From contig NZ_JAFCKS010000001.1 in assembly GCF_018129995.1 (NCBI RefSeq), positions 407,001 through 471,000 on the forward strand: a stretch of DNA of 64,000 bases, written 5' to 3'. Below are positions 17,388 through 24,734 of the stretch, piece by piece; the stretch's first letter is position 1; every line of letters starts with the position of its first letter. Both the position numbers and the translations under genes were made by a program. The notes under the pieces were generated by a model that saw nothing but the letters and a program-made list of their open reading frames with translations, had not been told where the DNA came from and searched no databases. This DNA is from Bradyrhizobium sp. SZCCT0153. GTDB lineage: Bacteria > Pseudomonadota > Alphaproteobacteria > Rhizobiales > Xanthobacteraceae.

Positions 17388-17476
17388 GTGCGGTAGCGCT
17401 CTGCGTTACCGCTGCCCTCCTTGGGCGTTTCCTCCCTAGACTTGGGCCGCTTCTTCATCAGAAGCGGCCCTTTTTT
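17388..17476 (+). ncRNA. mmgR: MmgR/alpha-r8 ('suhB' family) trans-acting small RNA
   Basis: About 89 nt with three hairpins. Hairpin 1 is CGGTAGCGC-TCT-GCGTTACCG (17391-17411), hairpin 2 is GCCC-TCCTT-GGGC (17414-17426), and the third is a strong terminator GGGCCGCTTC/GAAGCGGCCC followed by six T (17444-17476). The single-stranded TTTCCTCCCT at 17428-17437 is the conserved anti-Shine-Dalgarno-like segment I recall from the alpha-r8/MmgR family. In Sinorhizobium, MmgR responds to nitrogen and limits PHB granule accumulation; the same role here is inference. It lies between hisN and hutG-like genes on the opposite strand to both. No protein-coding gene is convincing in the rest of 17054-17574. 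Confidence 0.78.
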
Positions 17477-17574
17477 CTTGTCCCGTGTTTTCGTTTTCAC
17501 GTGCGCTCGGATGCGAAGCGAAAGCGTGCTCGCGCCAATCGCTTCCGACAGATCGTCCGAAGAAAAATGTCCGC

Positions 17575-18465
17575 CTATTCCGCCGCGGCCTGGAACGGGC
17601 CGAGATCGCCGAACGGGATCGTGGTCGCCAGCACGTCGGCAAGCACGCCGAAGTCGCTTGCGACTTGCGCAAAGCGCGGACCGCGCTCCCGCCGCCGTTC
17701 GTCCATGTAGATCGCGCGGTTGAGCTCGAGCTGCACGGCGTGCAGCCCGCTCGCGGGGTTGCCGTAATGCTCGGTGATGAAGCCGCCGGCGTAGGGCTTG
17801 TTGCGGCCGATCGAATAGCCGAGCCCGGTCATGGTCTCCTCGACCCTGTCAGGCAGAAGCGGCGTGCAGCTCGTGCCGTAGCGGTCGCCGATCACGACGT
17901 CGGGCCGCCGCGGCTCGTCCCTGCTGACGCCGACCGAGGGCATCGAGTGGCAGTCGACCAGCACCACGGTGCCGAACATCTGGTGCACCCTGTTGATCAG
18001 CCGGCGCAGCGCGCGGTGATAGGGCTTGTAGAGCGTCTCGATGCGCGCCAGCGCGTCGTCGACCAGGATGCGGTCGCGATAGATCTCCTGGCCGTCGCCG
18101 ACCACGCGCGGGATGGTGCCGAGGCCGCCGGCGACCCGCATCGAGCGGGTATTGGCAAAGCTCGGCAGGCGCCCGGTGAACATGCGCGGATCGAGCTCAT
18201 AGGGCTCGCGGTTGACGTCGACATAGGAGCGCGGAAAGTTGACCCGCACGGTCGGGAAGCCGCGCTCGCTCAAATGGCCGATCAGCTCGTCCATGAAGGA
18301 ATCTTCGGACCGCCGCAGCGTCGGCAGGTCGATCCTGGAGGCGCTGAGGAATTCGTCCGGATAGGTCGAGCCGGAATGGGGCGAGTTGAAGATGACCGGC
18401 GCGCGCCATTGCGCGGGCTCCACGATCTCGAAGGCTGGCGACGTCTCGCCGTCAAACCGGGTCAT
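17575..18465 (-). CDS. N-formylglutamate amidohydrolase family protein
   Basis: A 296-residue member of the N-formylglutamate deformylase (HutG-like) family, which hydrolyses N-formyl-L-glutamate to glutamate and formate at the end of one histidine degradation route. Conserved features are APVIFNSPHSGSTYP at about 22-36, RSEDSFMDEL, VLVDCHSMPS and AGGFITEHYGNP, which include the zinc-binding His and acidic residues. It has no hut neighbours, so the actual substrate is uncertain. It diverges from cpdR. Confidence 0.9.
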   Translation of the reverse strand: MTRFDGETSPAFEIVEPAQWRAPVIFNSPHSGSTYPDEFLSASRIDLPTLRRSEDSFMDELIGHLSERGFPTVRVNFPRSYVDVNREPYELDPRMFTGRLPSFANTRSMRVAGGLGTIPRVVGDGQEIYRDRILVDDALARIETLYKPYHRALRRLINRVHQMFGTVVLVDCHSMPSVGVSRDEPRRPDVVIGDRYGTSCTPLLPDRVEETMTGLGYSIGRNKPYAGGFITEHYGNPASGLHAVQLELNRAIYMDERRRERGPRFAQVASDFGVLADVLATTIPFGDLGPFQAAAE

Positions 18466-18745
18466 CTTCTAAGGCTTCGTCCCTTATTCTCAGGCTTCGT
18501 CCCATTACGCCACAAGATCCGGCGCCGCACGATCCGGCATGGGCTCGGATCGAATGATTCGGCCGGTCGAGCGGCTCTTATGTGTCGTCATTGTCCGGAA
18601 TCGCAACCAGTCTGCCAAGCGAAAAGATGTGATCTGCGCTGGAACATGTCTTAACCGTGCGGGCAGGGAGGCGGGGATGCGCCCGCGCGGCTCGATTGCT
18701 TCGTGCCGCATTCGGGTTCAGAAGGGATCGGCAGTGCTGCCGGCC

Positions 18746-18778
18746 GAGGGTAAAGATTTTCACCCCAAATTTACCCTC
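18746..18778. promoter_or_regulatory. Perfect inverted repeat upstream of cpdR
   Basis: GAGGGTAAA (18746-18754) and TTTACCCTC (18770-18778) form a perfect 9-bp inverted repeat with a 15-base spacer, ending 53 bases before the cpdR start. It could be an operator for a dimeric regulator or a leader hairpin. A GANTC site (GATTC, 18815-18819), the CcrM methylation sequence, is 13 bases before the ATG. The remainder of 18466-18745 shows no gene. Confidence 0.5.
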
Positions 18779-18831
18779 CGTCGGGCTTAGTGACCTCTGC
18801 TGATATCCTCTGGGGATTCGACGTTTCCGCC

Positions 18832-19191
18832 ATGCCAAAAATCCTGCTCGCCGAAGACGACAACGACATGCGCCGTTTCCTGGTCAAGGCGCTGGAAAAC
18901 GCCGGTTTTCAGGTCTCGTCCCACGACAACGGCATGGCCGCCTACCAGCGCCTGCGGGAAGAGCCGTTCGAGATGCTGCTGACCGACATCGTGATGCCGG
19001 AGATGGACGGCATCGAGCTCGCCCGCCGGGCCTCGGAACTCGATCCCGACATCAAGATCATGTTCATCACCGGCTTCGCCGCGGTCGCCCTGAACTCGGA
19101 TTCGGACGCCCCCAAGAACGCCAAGGTGCTGTCCAAGCCCGTGCATTTGCGCGAATTGGTCAGCGAAGTGAACAAGATGCTGGCGGCCTAA
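18832..19191 (+). CDS. cpdR: CpdR-type single-domain response regulator
   Basis: A 119-residue receiver-only protein. The start at 18832 (MPKILLAEDDNDMRRFL) fits CpdR. The acidic pair is Asp9/Asp10, the phosphoacceptor is Asp52 in LLTDIVMPEMDG, then ITGF and the switch Lys in LSKPVHLRELV. In Caulobacter and rhizobia, unphosphorylated CpdR helps deliver substrates such as CtrA-pathway proteins to ClpXP at the pole, controlled by the CckA-ChpT phosphorelay. No output domain follows, which fits that adaptor role. The tRNA-Val gene follows on the same strand. Confidence 0.9.
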   Translation: MPKILLAEDDNDMRRFLVKALENAGFQVSSHDNGMAAYQRLREEPFEMLLTDIVMPEMDGIELARRASELDPDIKIMFITGFAAVALNSDSDAPKNAKVLSKPVHLRELVSEVNKMLAA

Positions 19192-19263
19192 ATCGGCCCC
19201 GTTCCGTCCTTGCGCCGGGTCCCCTGAGCCGTTATAGGGACCCCACCGATGAAATGACCTCTA

Positions 19264-19338
19264 GGGCACGTAGCTCAGCGGGAGAGCACTACCTTGACAT
19301 GGTAGGGGTCACAGGTTCGATCCCTGTCGTGCCCACCA
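19264..19338 (+). tRNA. tRNA-Val (anticodon GAC)
   Basis: A 75-nt cloverleaf. The acceptor stem GGGCACG pairs with CGTGCCC, then a D-arm GCTC/GAGC, an anticodon stem CTACC/GGTAG around the TTGACAT loop (anticodon GAC), a T-arm ACAGG-TTCGATC-CCTGT, and an encoded CCA end. Valine tRNA genes are known integration sites for Bradyrhizobium islands. Confidence 0.97.
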
Positions 19339-19340
19339 TC

Positions 19341-19502
19341 CTTCGCTCGCGAAGCGAGAGAAGGATGCCGCGCCGAAGCCCAACGGGCGCAGGCGGGCCT
19401 GTATCCGCGAGCTACGGCTAGGCAGGCCATGCGCTTCGCTCGCCAAGCGAGAGAAGGATGCCGCGCTTGAAGCCCAACGGGCGCAGGCGGGCCTGTATCC
19501 GC
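19341..19502 (+). repeat. Two near-identical tandem repeats directly 3' of tRNA-Val
   Basis: Copy 1 (19341-19408) and copy 2 (19434-19502) share about 68 bases that begin CTTCGCTCG and end GGGCCTGTATCCGC, with only a few differences. The period is about 93 bases. Each copy opens with a hairpin-forming CTTCGCTCG...CGAGAGAAG segment that could act as the tRNA terminator. Short in-frame peptides ending GWWARQGSNL read from this element and the tRNA on the minus strand are artefacts. Confidence 0.85.
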
Positions 19503-19609
19503 TTGGCGCTGCGAGTTGCGTCCGAATTTTCCTCCGCAAGATGCTCACGCTGCCCGCACCTTCCGACGAGATGCGGGCGGACTGTTTGCGATGATTCTTC
19601 GTCCCCGTC

Positions 19610-20908
19610 TCACGTCAGCGGCAGCAGATGGTCCGGGATCGGCACTGGTGCTGCCGGCACGAGCGAGGCGACCGAGACGTGCGGCCAGGTCAGGCCGAAG
19701 AAATCCAGCATGACCTTCTGCGAATACTGGATCTGTGTCGTCGCCACCCTGACGTGGCCTCCCTTGAAGCCCTTGTTGGGTACGAACGGAATCGCGGCGA
19801 CGAAGCTCGGAACCAGCGGCACATTGCTCTTCTGGCGGGGTTGCAGGATCAGCGGCGGCGTTCCCGGCGGCAGGTGCGGCACGTCGATGTCGTAAATGAC
19901 CGTCTCGATCCAGAACACCGCGTCCATCTGGAAAGCGTTGGCGTTCGTGCCGTTGCCCCCGGGCGGCGGAACGGGCAAGCCCTGAAGGAACGCGATGTTC
20001 GAGGTGCCGCCGGCGAAGCTTGGCGCTGTGGGATGAGGTCCGGCCGAGGCGACGGCCGGCAATGGTCCGCCGGACAGCGGCGAGCCGGGCTTGGTCGAAG
20101 TCTCGATGATGATTGTCTGGGTGATGGTCTGATGCGCGATCTGGTTGCGCAGCACCGTGTTCGGATCGGTGATCATGGCCTGGGTGAGCTTGCCGGAGGC
20201 CATCAGCGCGGTCAGATCCTGCGGCAGCCTGCGGGTCGTCTTGTTGGTCGCGGTCTGGTTCTGGAACGGGATCTTGTTGCCGGGATTGCCGCCGACGAAC
20301 GGCGTGATGTCGATCGCCGCGATGGTCGGCTTGCCCGCGACCGGAGGCAGGGCCGTGCCTTGCGCGACGATGGTCGTGCCGTGCGGAATGGACGCCATGC
20401 GCGCGACCGTGAAGGGTTCTTGCGGATGCGTGGTGGCCGGCACCGCCAGCCAGATGCCGGGTTCGAAGTGAATGCCGACGGGCGTCCCGGTGGTGATGTC
20501 GTTGATGGTCTGGAGATACGGCACGCCGTTCAGGAATGCGTCTGCCTGCTGGTTCGAGCCGCGATTGGGGATCGAGCCGAGGTTGTTCGAGAAGGACATC
20601 GTCTCGTCGGTGAGATTCAGCTCCAGCACGTTGTCGTCCGGGTCGGTCGTGTTGATCGGCCCCGGCATCGGCGTCGGCGTGATCTTGCTGTCGGGCCGGA
20701 AGATCGTGTTGAAGCCTTGTCCCGTGAACGTGCCCGTGAAGGCCGACAGCGGGCCGAGGATGGGCGGCAGCGTGATCGGCGGAGGCGCTGCCCGTGCGGC
20801 AGCCGCCGCGGCGGGGTGTGCGGCTTCCCTGAACACGTTGTCGACCTGGTGGATGGAGAAGTTCGCGGTCTTGTTGAATGCACTGGTGAGCGGCTTCGGT
20901 TCGTCCAT
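19610..20908 (-). CDS. Conserved protein with a nitrobindin/lipocalin-like barrel region
   Basis: A 432-residue protein without a signal peptide or membrane helix. GGAG lies eight bases before the start at 20908. The segment FTGTFTGQGFNTIFRP (about 58-73) followed much later by IHFEPGIWL and ARMASIPHGT resembles the GxWxGxG...HxExG pattern of nitrobindin-type heme-binding barrels. I recognise the sequence as a conserved bacterial/fungal family, but I cannot assign a function. The rest is rich in Pro, Thr and Asn. It stands alone between the tRNA-Val repeats and gene fragments, a context that suggests horizontal acquisition. Confidence 0.62.
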   Translation of the reverse strand: MDEPKPLTSAFNKTANFSIHQVDNVFREAAHPAAAAAARAAPPPITLPPILGPLSAFTGTFTGQGFNTIFRPDSKITPTPMPGPINTTDPDDNVLELNLTDETMSFSNNLGSIPNRGSNQQADAFLNGVPYLQTINDITTGTPVGIHFEPGIWLAVPATTHPQEPFTVARMASIPHGTTIVAQGTALPPVAGKPTIAAIDITPFVGGNPGNKIPFQNQTATNKTTRRLPQDLTALMASGKLTQAMITDPNTVLRNQIAHQTITQTIIIETSTKPGSPLSGGPLPAVASAGPHPTAPSFAGGTSNIAFLQGLPVPPPGGNGTNANAFQMDAVFWIETVIYDIDVPHLPPGTPPLILQPRQKSNVPLVPSFVAAIPFVPNKGFKGGHVRVATTQIQYSQKVMLDFFGLTWPHVSVASLVPAAPVPIPDHLLPLT

Positions 20909-21359
20909 GGTCGGTCTCCATGCTGCATTGTCGATGCCGGCATTGCCCCGGGCCGGCCGTCCGGGCAGATTGGTCTCTCGCGTCAGGCGATCCGGTTCGG
21001 CAGGGCGTCACGGATCGTTCACGCGCGCTCATGCGTGCGTGTTCATCCGTGGGATTCGAGCGGCCTGACGTCGCCGGGCTTGGTGATATGCTGAACGTAA
21101 CGGCGTGAATTGATCGTGATTTTCAGCTTGCGGTTCTGGCAAGCGTGAGGTCGAGCAACAGGCGAGCACCGGGAATCGAGCGAAGCGTTGCCTCCTTCAA
21201 CTCCGTGTTCGAGAATGGGATCATCGAAAATGCACTATGGCGCGTCTGCCTTGCGCCCTTGAATATGTCATACCCTTGTACAACCTTAAGGTGGGCGCAA
21301 GTGTGTTCCATTTCACAGGGCGAAAGAGTCGCAGCAACGCGAAACGAGCGAGGCTGCCC
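20909..21359. other. Non-coding stretch within the tRNA-Val-adjacent region
   Basis: About 450 bases without a convincing gene on either strand. It precedes the ATC-hydrolase fragment, but no further piece of that enzyme was recognised in any frame here. Confidence 0.4.
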
Positions 21360-21530
21360 ATGAACGTTTCCGTCATCGAGCAAGCAAGGATTCAAGCGAT
21401 CTGCACCGCCGATTTCGCGACCGCGGAGGGGTTTGGTTCCGACGTCAAGCTCACGCGGACGCAGGCCATCATGCAAGGTGCCGATCATTGCGATTTCCGC
21501 TATCGGCGCGATGCGGGTGAATCATGGTGA
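21360..21530 (+). pseudogene. C-terminal fragment of an L-2-amino-thiazoline-4-carboxylic acid hydrolase-like gene
   Basis: The short frame encodes ICTADFATAEGF, then VKLTRTQAIMQGADHCDFRY, the conserved carboxyl end of the ATC hydrolase family (TRTQ...GxxHCDFR), which normally has 200 or more residues. The upstream part of the enzyme is missing. Only about 55 residues remain after an in-frame ATG, so this is a gene remnant and not a functional enzyme. It overlaps the start of the next small gene. Confidence 0.72.
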
Positions 21531-21787
21531 AGGGAATGCGAATGATGCGGGCGAGCTGTCTTGCCATGGCGATGCTGGCGCTGATTGCGTCACGCGCGGA
21601 TGCAGCGATGATCGACTGGCAGGCCGAGCTCCAGCGCTGCCGCACGCTGCGCGAAAACGTGGCGCCGCTGCTTCAGGCCGGCGAGGGGATCTCCGCCGTC
21701 GGCCGCTCCAACAGATCCGTCCGCCGCTGCATCTGGATCCAGCGCATGGCGATGCGCAAGAAGATCCCCGGCGCGGAGGCGTGGTAG
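21524..21787 (+). CDS. Small secreted protein of unknown function
   Basis: An 87-residue open frame encoding a cleavable signal peptide (hydrophobic LAMAMLALIASRADA) and a short mature part with two cysteines (RCRTLREN and RRCIWIQRM) that could form a disulfide. The start may be the third Met at 21542, which has AAGGG seven bases upstream. No family is recognised. The reading frame begins inside the end of the ATC-hydrolase fragment. Confidence 0.55.
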   Translation: MVKGMRMMRASCLAMAMLALIASRADAAMIDWQAELQRCRTLRENVAPLLQAGEGISAVGRSNRSVRRCIWIQRMAMRKKIPGAEAW

Positions 21788-21809
21788 CGCGGCGGGCAAG
21801 GCAGCGCAC

Positions 21810-22901
21810 CTACCCGACCAGATACTTTTTCACCGCCGCCTCGTCCCACGCAATGCCATTCCCCGGCTCCTCGCTCGGCAGCGCAAAACCGTCCTTGATG
21901 GTCAGCCGCGTCGAAAGCACTGCGTCGGCCCAGTCGACATATTCCAGCCAATGCGCGGTCGGCGTCACGCAGAGCAAATGCGCGCTGACCTCCGAGAACA
22001 GATGCGTCGACATCTCGATGCCGGCGGCGTGCGCCAGCGCGGCGGCGCGCAGCCAGCCGGTGACGCCGCCGATGCGCTGAACGTCCGGCATCACGTAGTC
22101 GCAGGCCTCCGCCGCCAGAGCCGATTGCATTGAAAACGCGCTGTCGAAATTCTCGCCGATCTGGACCGGTGTGCGCAGCGCATCCGCAATGCGGGCGCAG
22201 CCGTCGTAGTCGTCGTGGCGGATCGGCTCCTCGATCCAGGTCAGGCCCTCGTCGTCGAGCATCTCGCCGCGGCGGATCGCTTCGGTCACCGTCAGCGCCT
22301 GGTTGTAGTCGCACATCAGCGTGACCTGGTCGCCGACGGCTTTGCGCACCGCGCGCACCACGGCGAGATCCTCGCGTGCATCAGGCCGGCCGACGCGGAT
22401 CTTCGCGGCCTGAAAGCCTTCGGCCAGCAGCTTGTGGGCTTCGTCCACCGCGGCGCCCGCCGGCATGATCCCGAGCCCCTTCGAATTATAGGCCCTGACC
22501 GGTTTCGGGGCGCCGCCGAGCAGCCGCGCCAGCGGCAGGCCGCGGGCGCGGGCGAGCGCGTCCCACGCCGCCATGTCGATGCCGGATTGCGCCAGCCGCT
22601 GCAGCCCGGCGAGGCCGAGCAGGGTGAAGCGCTGGGTCAGCTTGCGCTCGATCTCGAACGGCAGCAGTTCGTCGCCTGCAAGCAGCTCCGACATTTCCGT
22701 GACCATGGCGGTCAGCGGCTTCAGGGCCGACGGCGTGATCGAGAACAGATAGGCATGCCCCACGGCGCCCTGGTCGGTCTCGCAATCGATCAGCACCAGC
22801 GGCGCCTTGGCCACCGCGCCGGTGGAGGTTTTGAGCGGCAGGTTCATTGGCACGATCACGGGGCGCGCCTGGAAGCGAGTGATGCGGATGGTCTCGGCCA
22901 T
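21810..22901 (-). CDS. Mandelate racemase/muconate lactonizing enzyme superfamily protein
   Basis: Enolase-superfamily enzyme of 363 residues that abstracts a proton alpha to a carboxylate. The start at 22901 has GGGAG nine bases upstream. Visible active-site elements are AAKIRVGR (catalytic Lys), metal ligands in MCDYNQ, TWIEEP and IGENF, and a STHLFSE His. These match the mandelate racemase subgroup. The substrate is unknown; the benzoylformate-decarboxylase-like gene at 48238 is too far away to define a pathway. Confidence 0.88.
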   Translation of the reverse strand: MAETIRITRFQARPVIVPMNLPLKTSTGAVAKAPLVLIDCETDQGAVGHAYLFSITPSALKPLTAMVTEMSELLAGDELLPFEIERKLTQRFTLLGLAGLQRLAQSGIDMAAWDALARARGLPLARLLGGAPKPVRAYNSKGLGIMPAGAAVDEAHKLLAEGFQAAKIRVGRPDAREDLAVVRAVRKAVGDQVTLMCDYNQALTVTEAIRRGEMLDDEGLTWIEEPIRHDDYDGCARIADALRTPVQIGENFDSAFSMQSALAAEACDYVMPDVQRIGGVTGWLRAAALAHAAGIEMSTHLFSEVSAHLLCVTPTAHWLEYVDWADAVLSTRLTIKDGFALPSEEPGNGIAWDEAAVKKYLVG

Positions 22902-23093
22902 TTGGAGGATCTCCCGGCGGAGTGGATGCAGGTTCGTGCCGATCTTAAACATCTGTGGTGAAACGAAAAGTCGCTTGCGGCGACCACCATAAAATGGGGT
23001 TGCGCCGGCCTGCAATTATTGGCTCTGTGCCGCGGCCTGCCTTGCCGCAAATCCCGGGGTTTGCGACAAGATCGCACACAACGGAGCCACAGC

Positions 23094-24656
23094 GTGAAAC
23101 AAGAAATCTCCGAAGAACAGCGCAAGAGCGGTATCCTGACGGGAGCCGTGATCGCCTTCCTCCTGCTCGCTTTGCCGCTGGCGGTGTGGCTGGACCTGAC
23201 CGAGCTCAGCAAGACCGCGCTGCGCCGGCAGGCGATCGACCTGAATTCGGTCATCACGAGCGTGCGCAGCTATTACGCGACCAACGTCGTCGGGCGCGTG
23301 CTCGCCAACCCGAACGGCACCACCAAAGTGGTTCACAACTACGAATCCGTCCCCGGCGCGATCCCGATCCCGGCGACTCTGTCGCTCGAGCTTGGCCGGG
23401 TGATCGGCGCGCAGCAGGAGAACATCACCTACCGCTTCGTCTCGGACTTCCCGTTCCAGAACCGCGCCCCGCACCAGCTCGACAAGTTCGAGAAGGACGC
23501 GCTCGATGCGCTTCGCAAGGATCCCGAGCAGAAGATCGTCGAGACCGAGACCTCGCTCTTCAACGACAAGGTCCGCCTGATCGCGCCCGTCACGATGGGC
23601 CCCGCCTGCGTCAGCTGCCACAACAGCCATCCCGAGAGCCCGAAGAAGGACTGGAAGGTCGGGGACGTCAGGGGCATCCAGGAGGTGATCATCGCGCAGC
23701 CGATCGCCGCCAACATCTTCTCGTTCAAGTTCCTGCTGGCCTATCTCCTGATCGCGGCGGGCAGCGGCCTGTCGTTCCTCTCGCTCCAGCGCCGTCAGGC
23801 GAGCCGCATCAAGGGCATGAACAAGGAGCTCGAATCCGCCAACGATTTTCTCGCCGCGCTGTCGATGAAGATCTCGCGCTACATTCCGCCGCAGGTCTAC
23901 AAGAGCATCTTCAGCGGCCAGAAGGACGTCACCATCCACACCGAGCGCAAGAAGCTCACCATCTTCTTCTCGGACATCCAGAACTTCACCGCGACCGCGG
24001 AGCGGCTCCAGCCCGAATTGCTGACCCAACTCCTCAACGAATATTTCACCGAGATGTCGGCGATCGCCCACGAATATGGCGGCACCATCGACAAGTTCAT
24101 CGGCGATGCCATGCTGATCTTCTTCGGCGACCCCGAGACCAGGGGCGACCGTGCCGACGCGCAGGCCTGCCTGCAGATGGCCTGGCGCATGCAGCATCGC
24201 CTCACCGAACTCAACGCGAAATGGCGTGCGTCCGGCATCGAGCTGCCGTTCAAGGCCCGCATCGGCATCAATTCCGGCTATTGCAATGTCGGCAATTTCG
24301 GCAGCAGCGACCGCATGGACTACACTATCATCGGTGCCGAGGCGAACCTCGCCGCCCGCCTGCAATCGATCGCCGAGCCCGGCGGCATCGTGCTGAGCTA
24401 CGAGACCTTTGCGCTGGTCAGCGACATCGTCCGAGCCCACGCACTGCCTGCGATCACGATGAAGGGCATCAGCCGCGAAATCATCCCCTATTCGGTCGAC
24501 GCGCTGAACGACGCGGCCGCGGAGAGCAGCGGCATCATCACCGAGCGTGCGCCGGGGCTGGAGCTCTATCTCGATCCCGCAGTGGTCAAGTCCGGCGACG
24601 CGGCGCGGGTGCGCTCGCTGCTGGAGAACGCGCTGGCCTCGCTCAAGCCGGCATGA
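23094..24656 (+). CDS. Membrane adenylate cyclase with a c-type heme sensor domain (DUF3365/Tll0287-like)
   Basis: A 520-residue sensor cyclase. The GTG start at 23094 has GGAG upstream. A membrane helix (about 13-33) leads into a periplasmic DUF3365/Tll0287-like domain carrying ACVSCH (Cys172, Cys175, His176), a covalent heme c site, with the family-typical HPESPKKDWKVGDVRG after it. A second helix (about 212-230) and a short coiled linker precede a class III cyclase domain: IFFSDIQNFTATAERL, FIGDAMLIFFGDP and RIGINSGYCNVGNFG. It probably converts a periplasmic redox or gas signal into cyclic nucleotide. Confidence 0.9.
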   Translation: MKQEISEEQRKSGILTGAVIAFLLLALPLAVWLDLTELSKTALRRQAIDLNSVITSVRSYYATNVVGRVLANPNGTTKVVHNYESVPGAIPIPATLSLELGRVIGAQQENITYRFVSDFPFQNRAPHQLDKFEKDALDALRKDPEQKIVETETSLFNDKVRLIAPVTMGPACVSCHNSHPESPKKDWKVGDVRGIQEVIIAQPIAANIFSFKFLLAYLLIAAGSGLSFLSLQRRQASRIKGMNKELESANDFLAALSMKISRYIPPQVYKSIFSGQKDVTIHTERKKLTIFFSDIQNFTATAERLQPELLTQLLNEYFTEMSAIAHEYGGTIDKFIGDAMLIFFGDPETRGDRADAQACLQMAWRMQHRLTELNAKWRASGIELPFKARIGINSGYCNVGNFGSSDRMDYTIIGAEANLAARLQSIAEPGGIVLSYETFALVSDIVRAHALPAITMKGISREIIPYSVDALNDAAAESSGIITERAPGLELYLDPAVVKSGDAARVRSLLENALASLKPA

Positions 24657-24675
24657 GGGCACTCTTTCTTACCTT

Positions 24676-24700
24676 CCCCTGCCCCTTGCGGGGGGCGGGG
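24676..24700. repeat. Intergenic GC-rich palindrome
   Basis: CCCCTGCCCC-TTGC-GGGGGGCGGGG in the 78-base gap between convergent genes, flanked by CCTTC and GAGAGGGG. It probably helps terminate one or both transcripts. Confidence 0.5.
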
Positions 24701-24734
24701 GAGAGGGGTGGCCCAGCAGTCTATCCAAATCAAC

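Noticed and set aside
19309..19548. A minus-strand peptide ending GWWARQGSNL
   Set aside because: Read through the tRNA-Val 3' end and the two tandem repeats; such peptides are a recurring annotation artefact next to tRNA genes.
23016..24662. A 548-codon minus-strand open frame opposite the sensor cyclase
   Set aside because: The plus strand carries CxxCH and cyclase motifs with a ribosome site; the minus frame has none.
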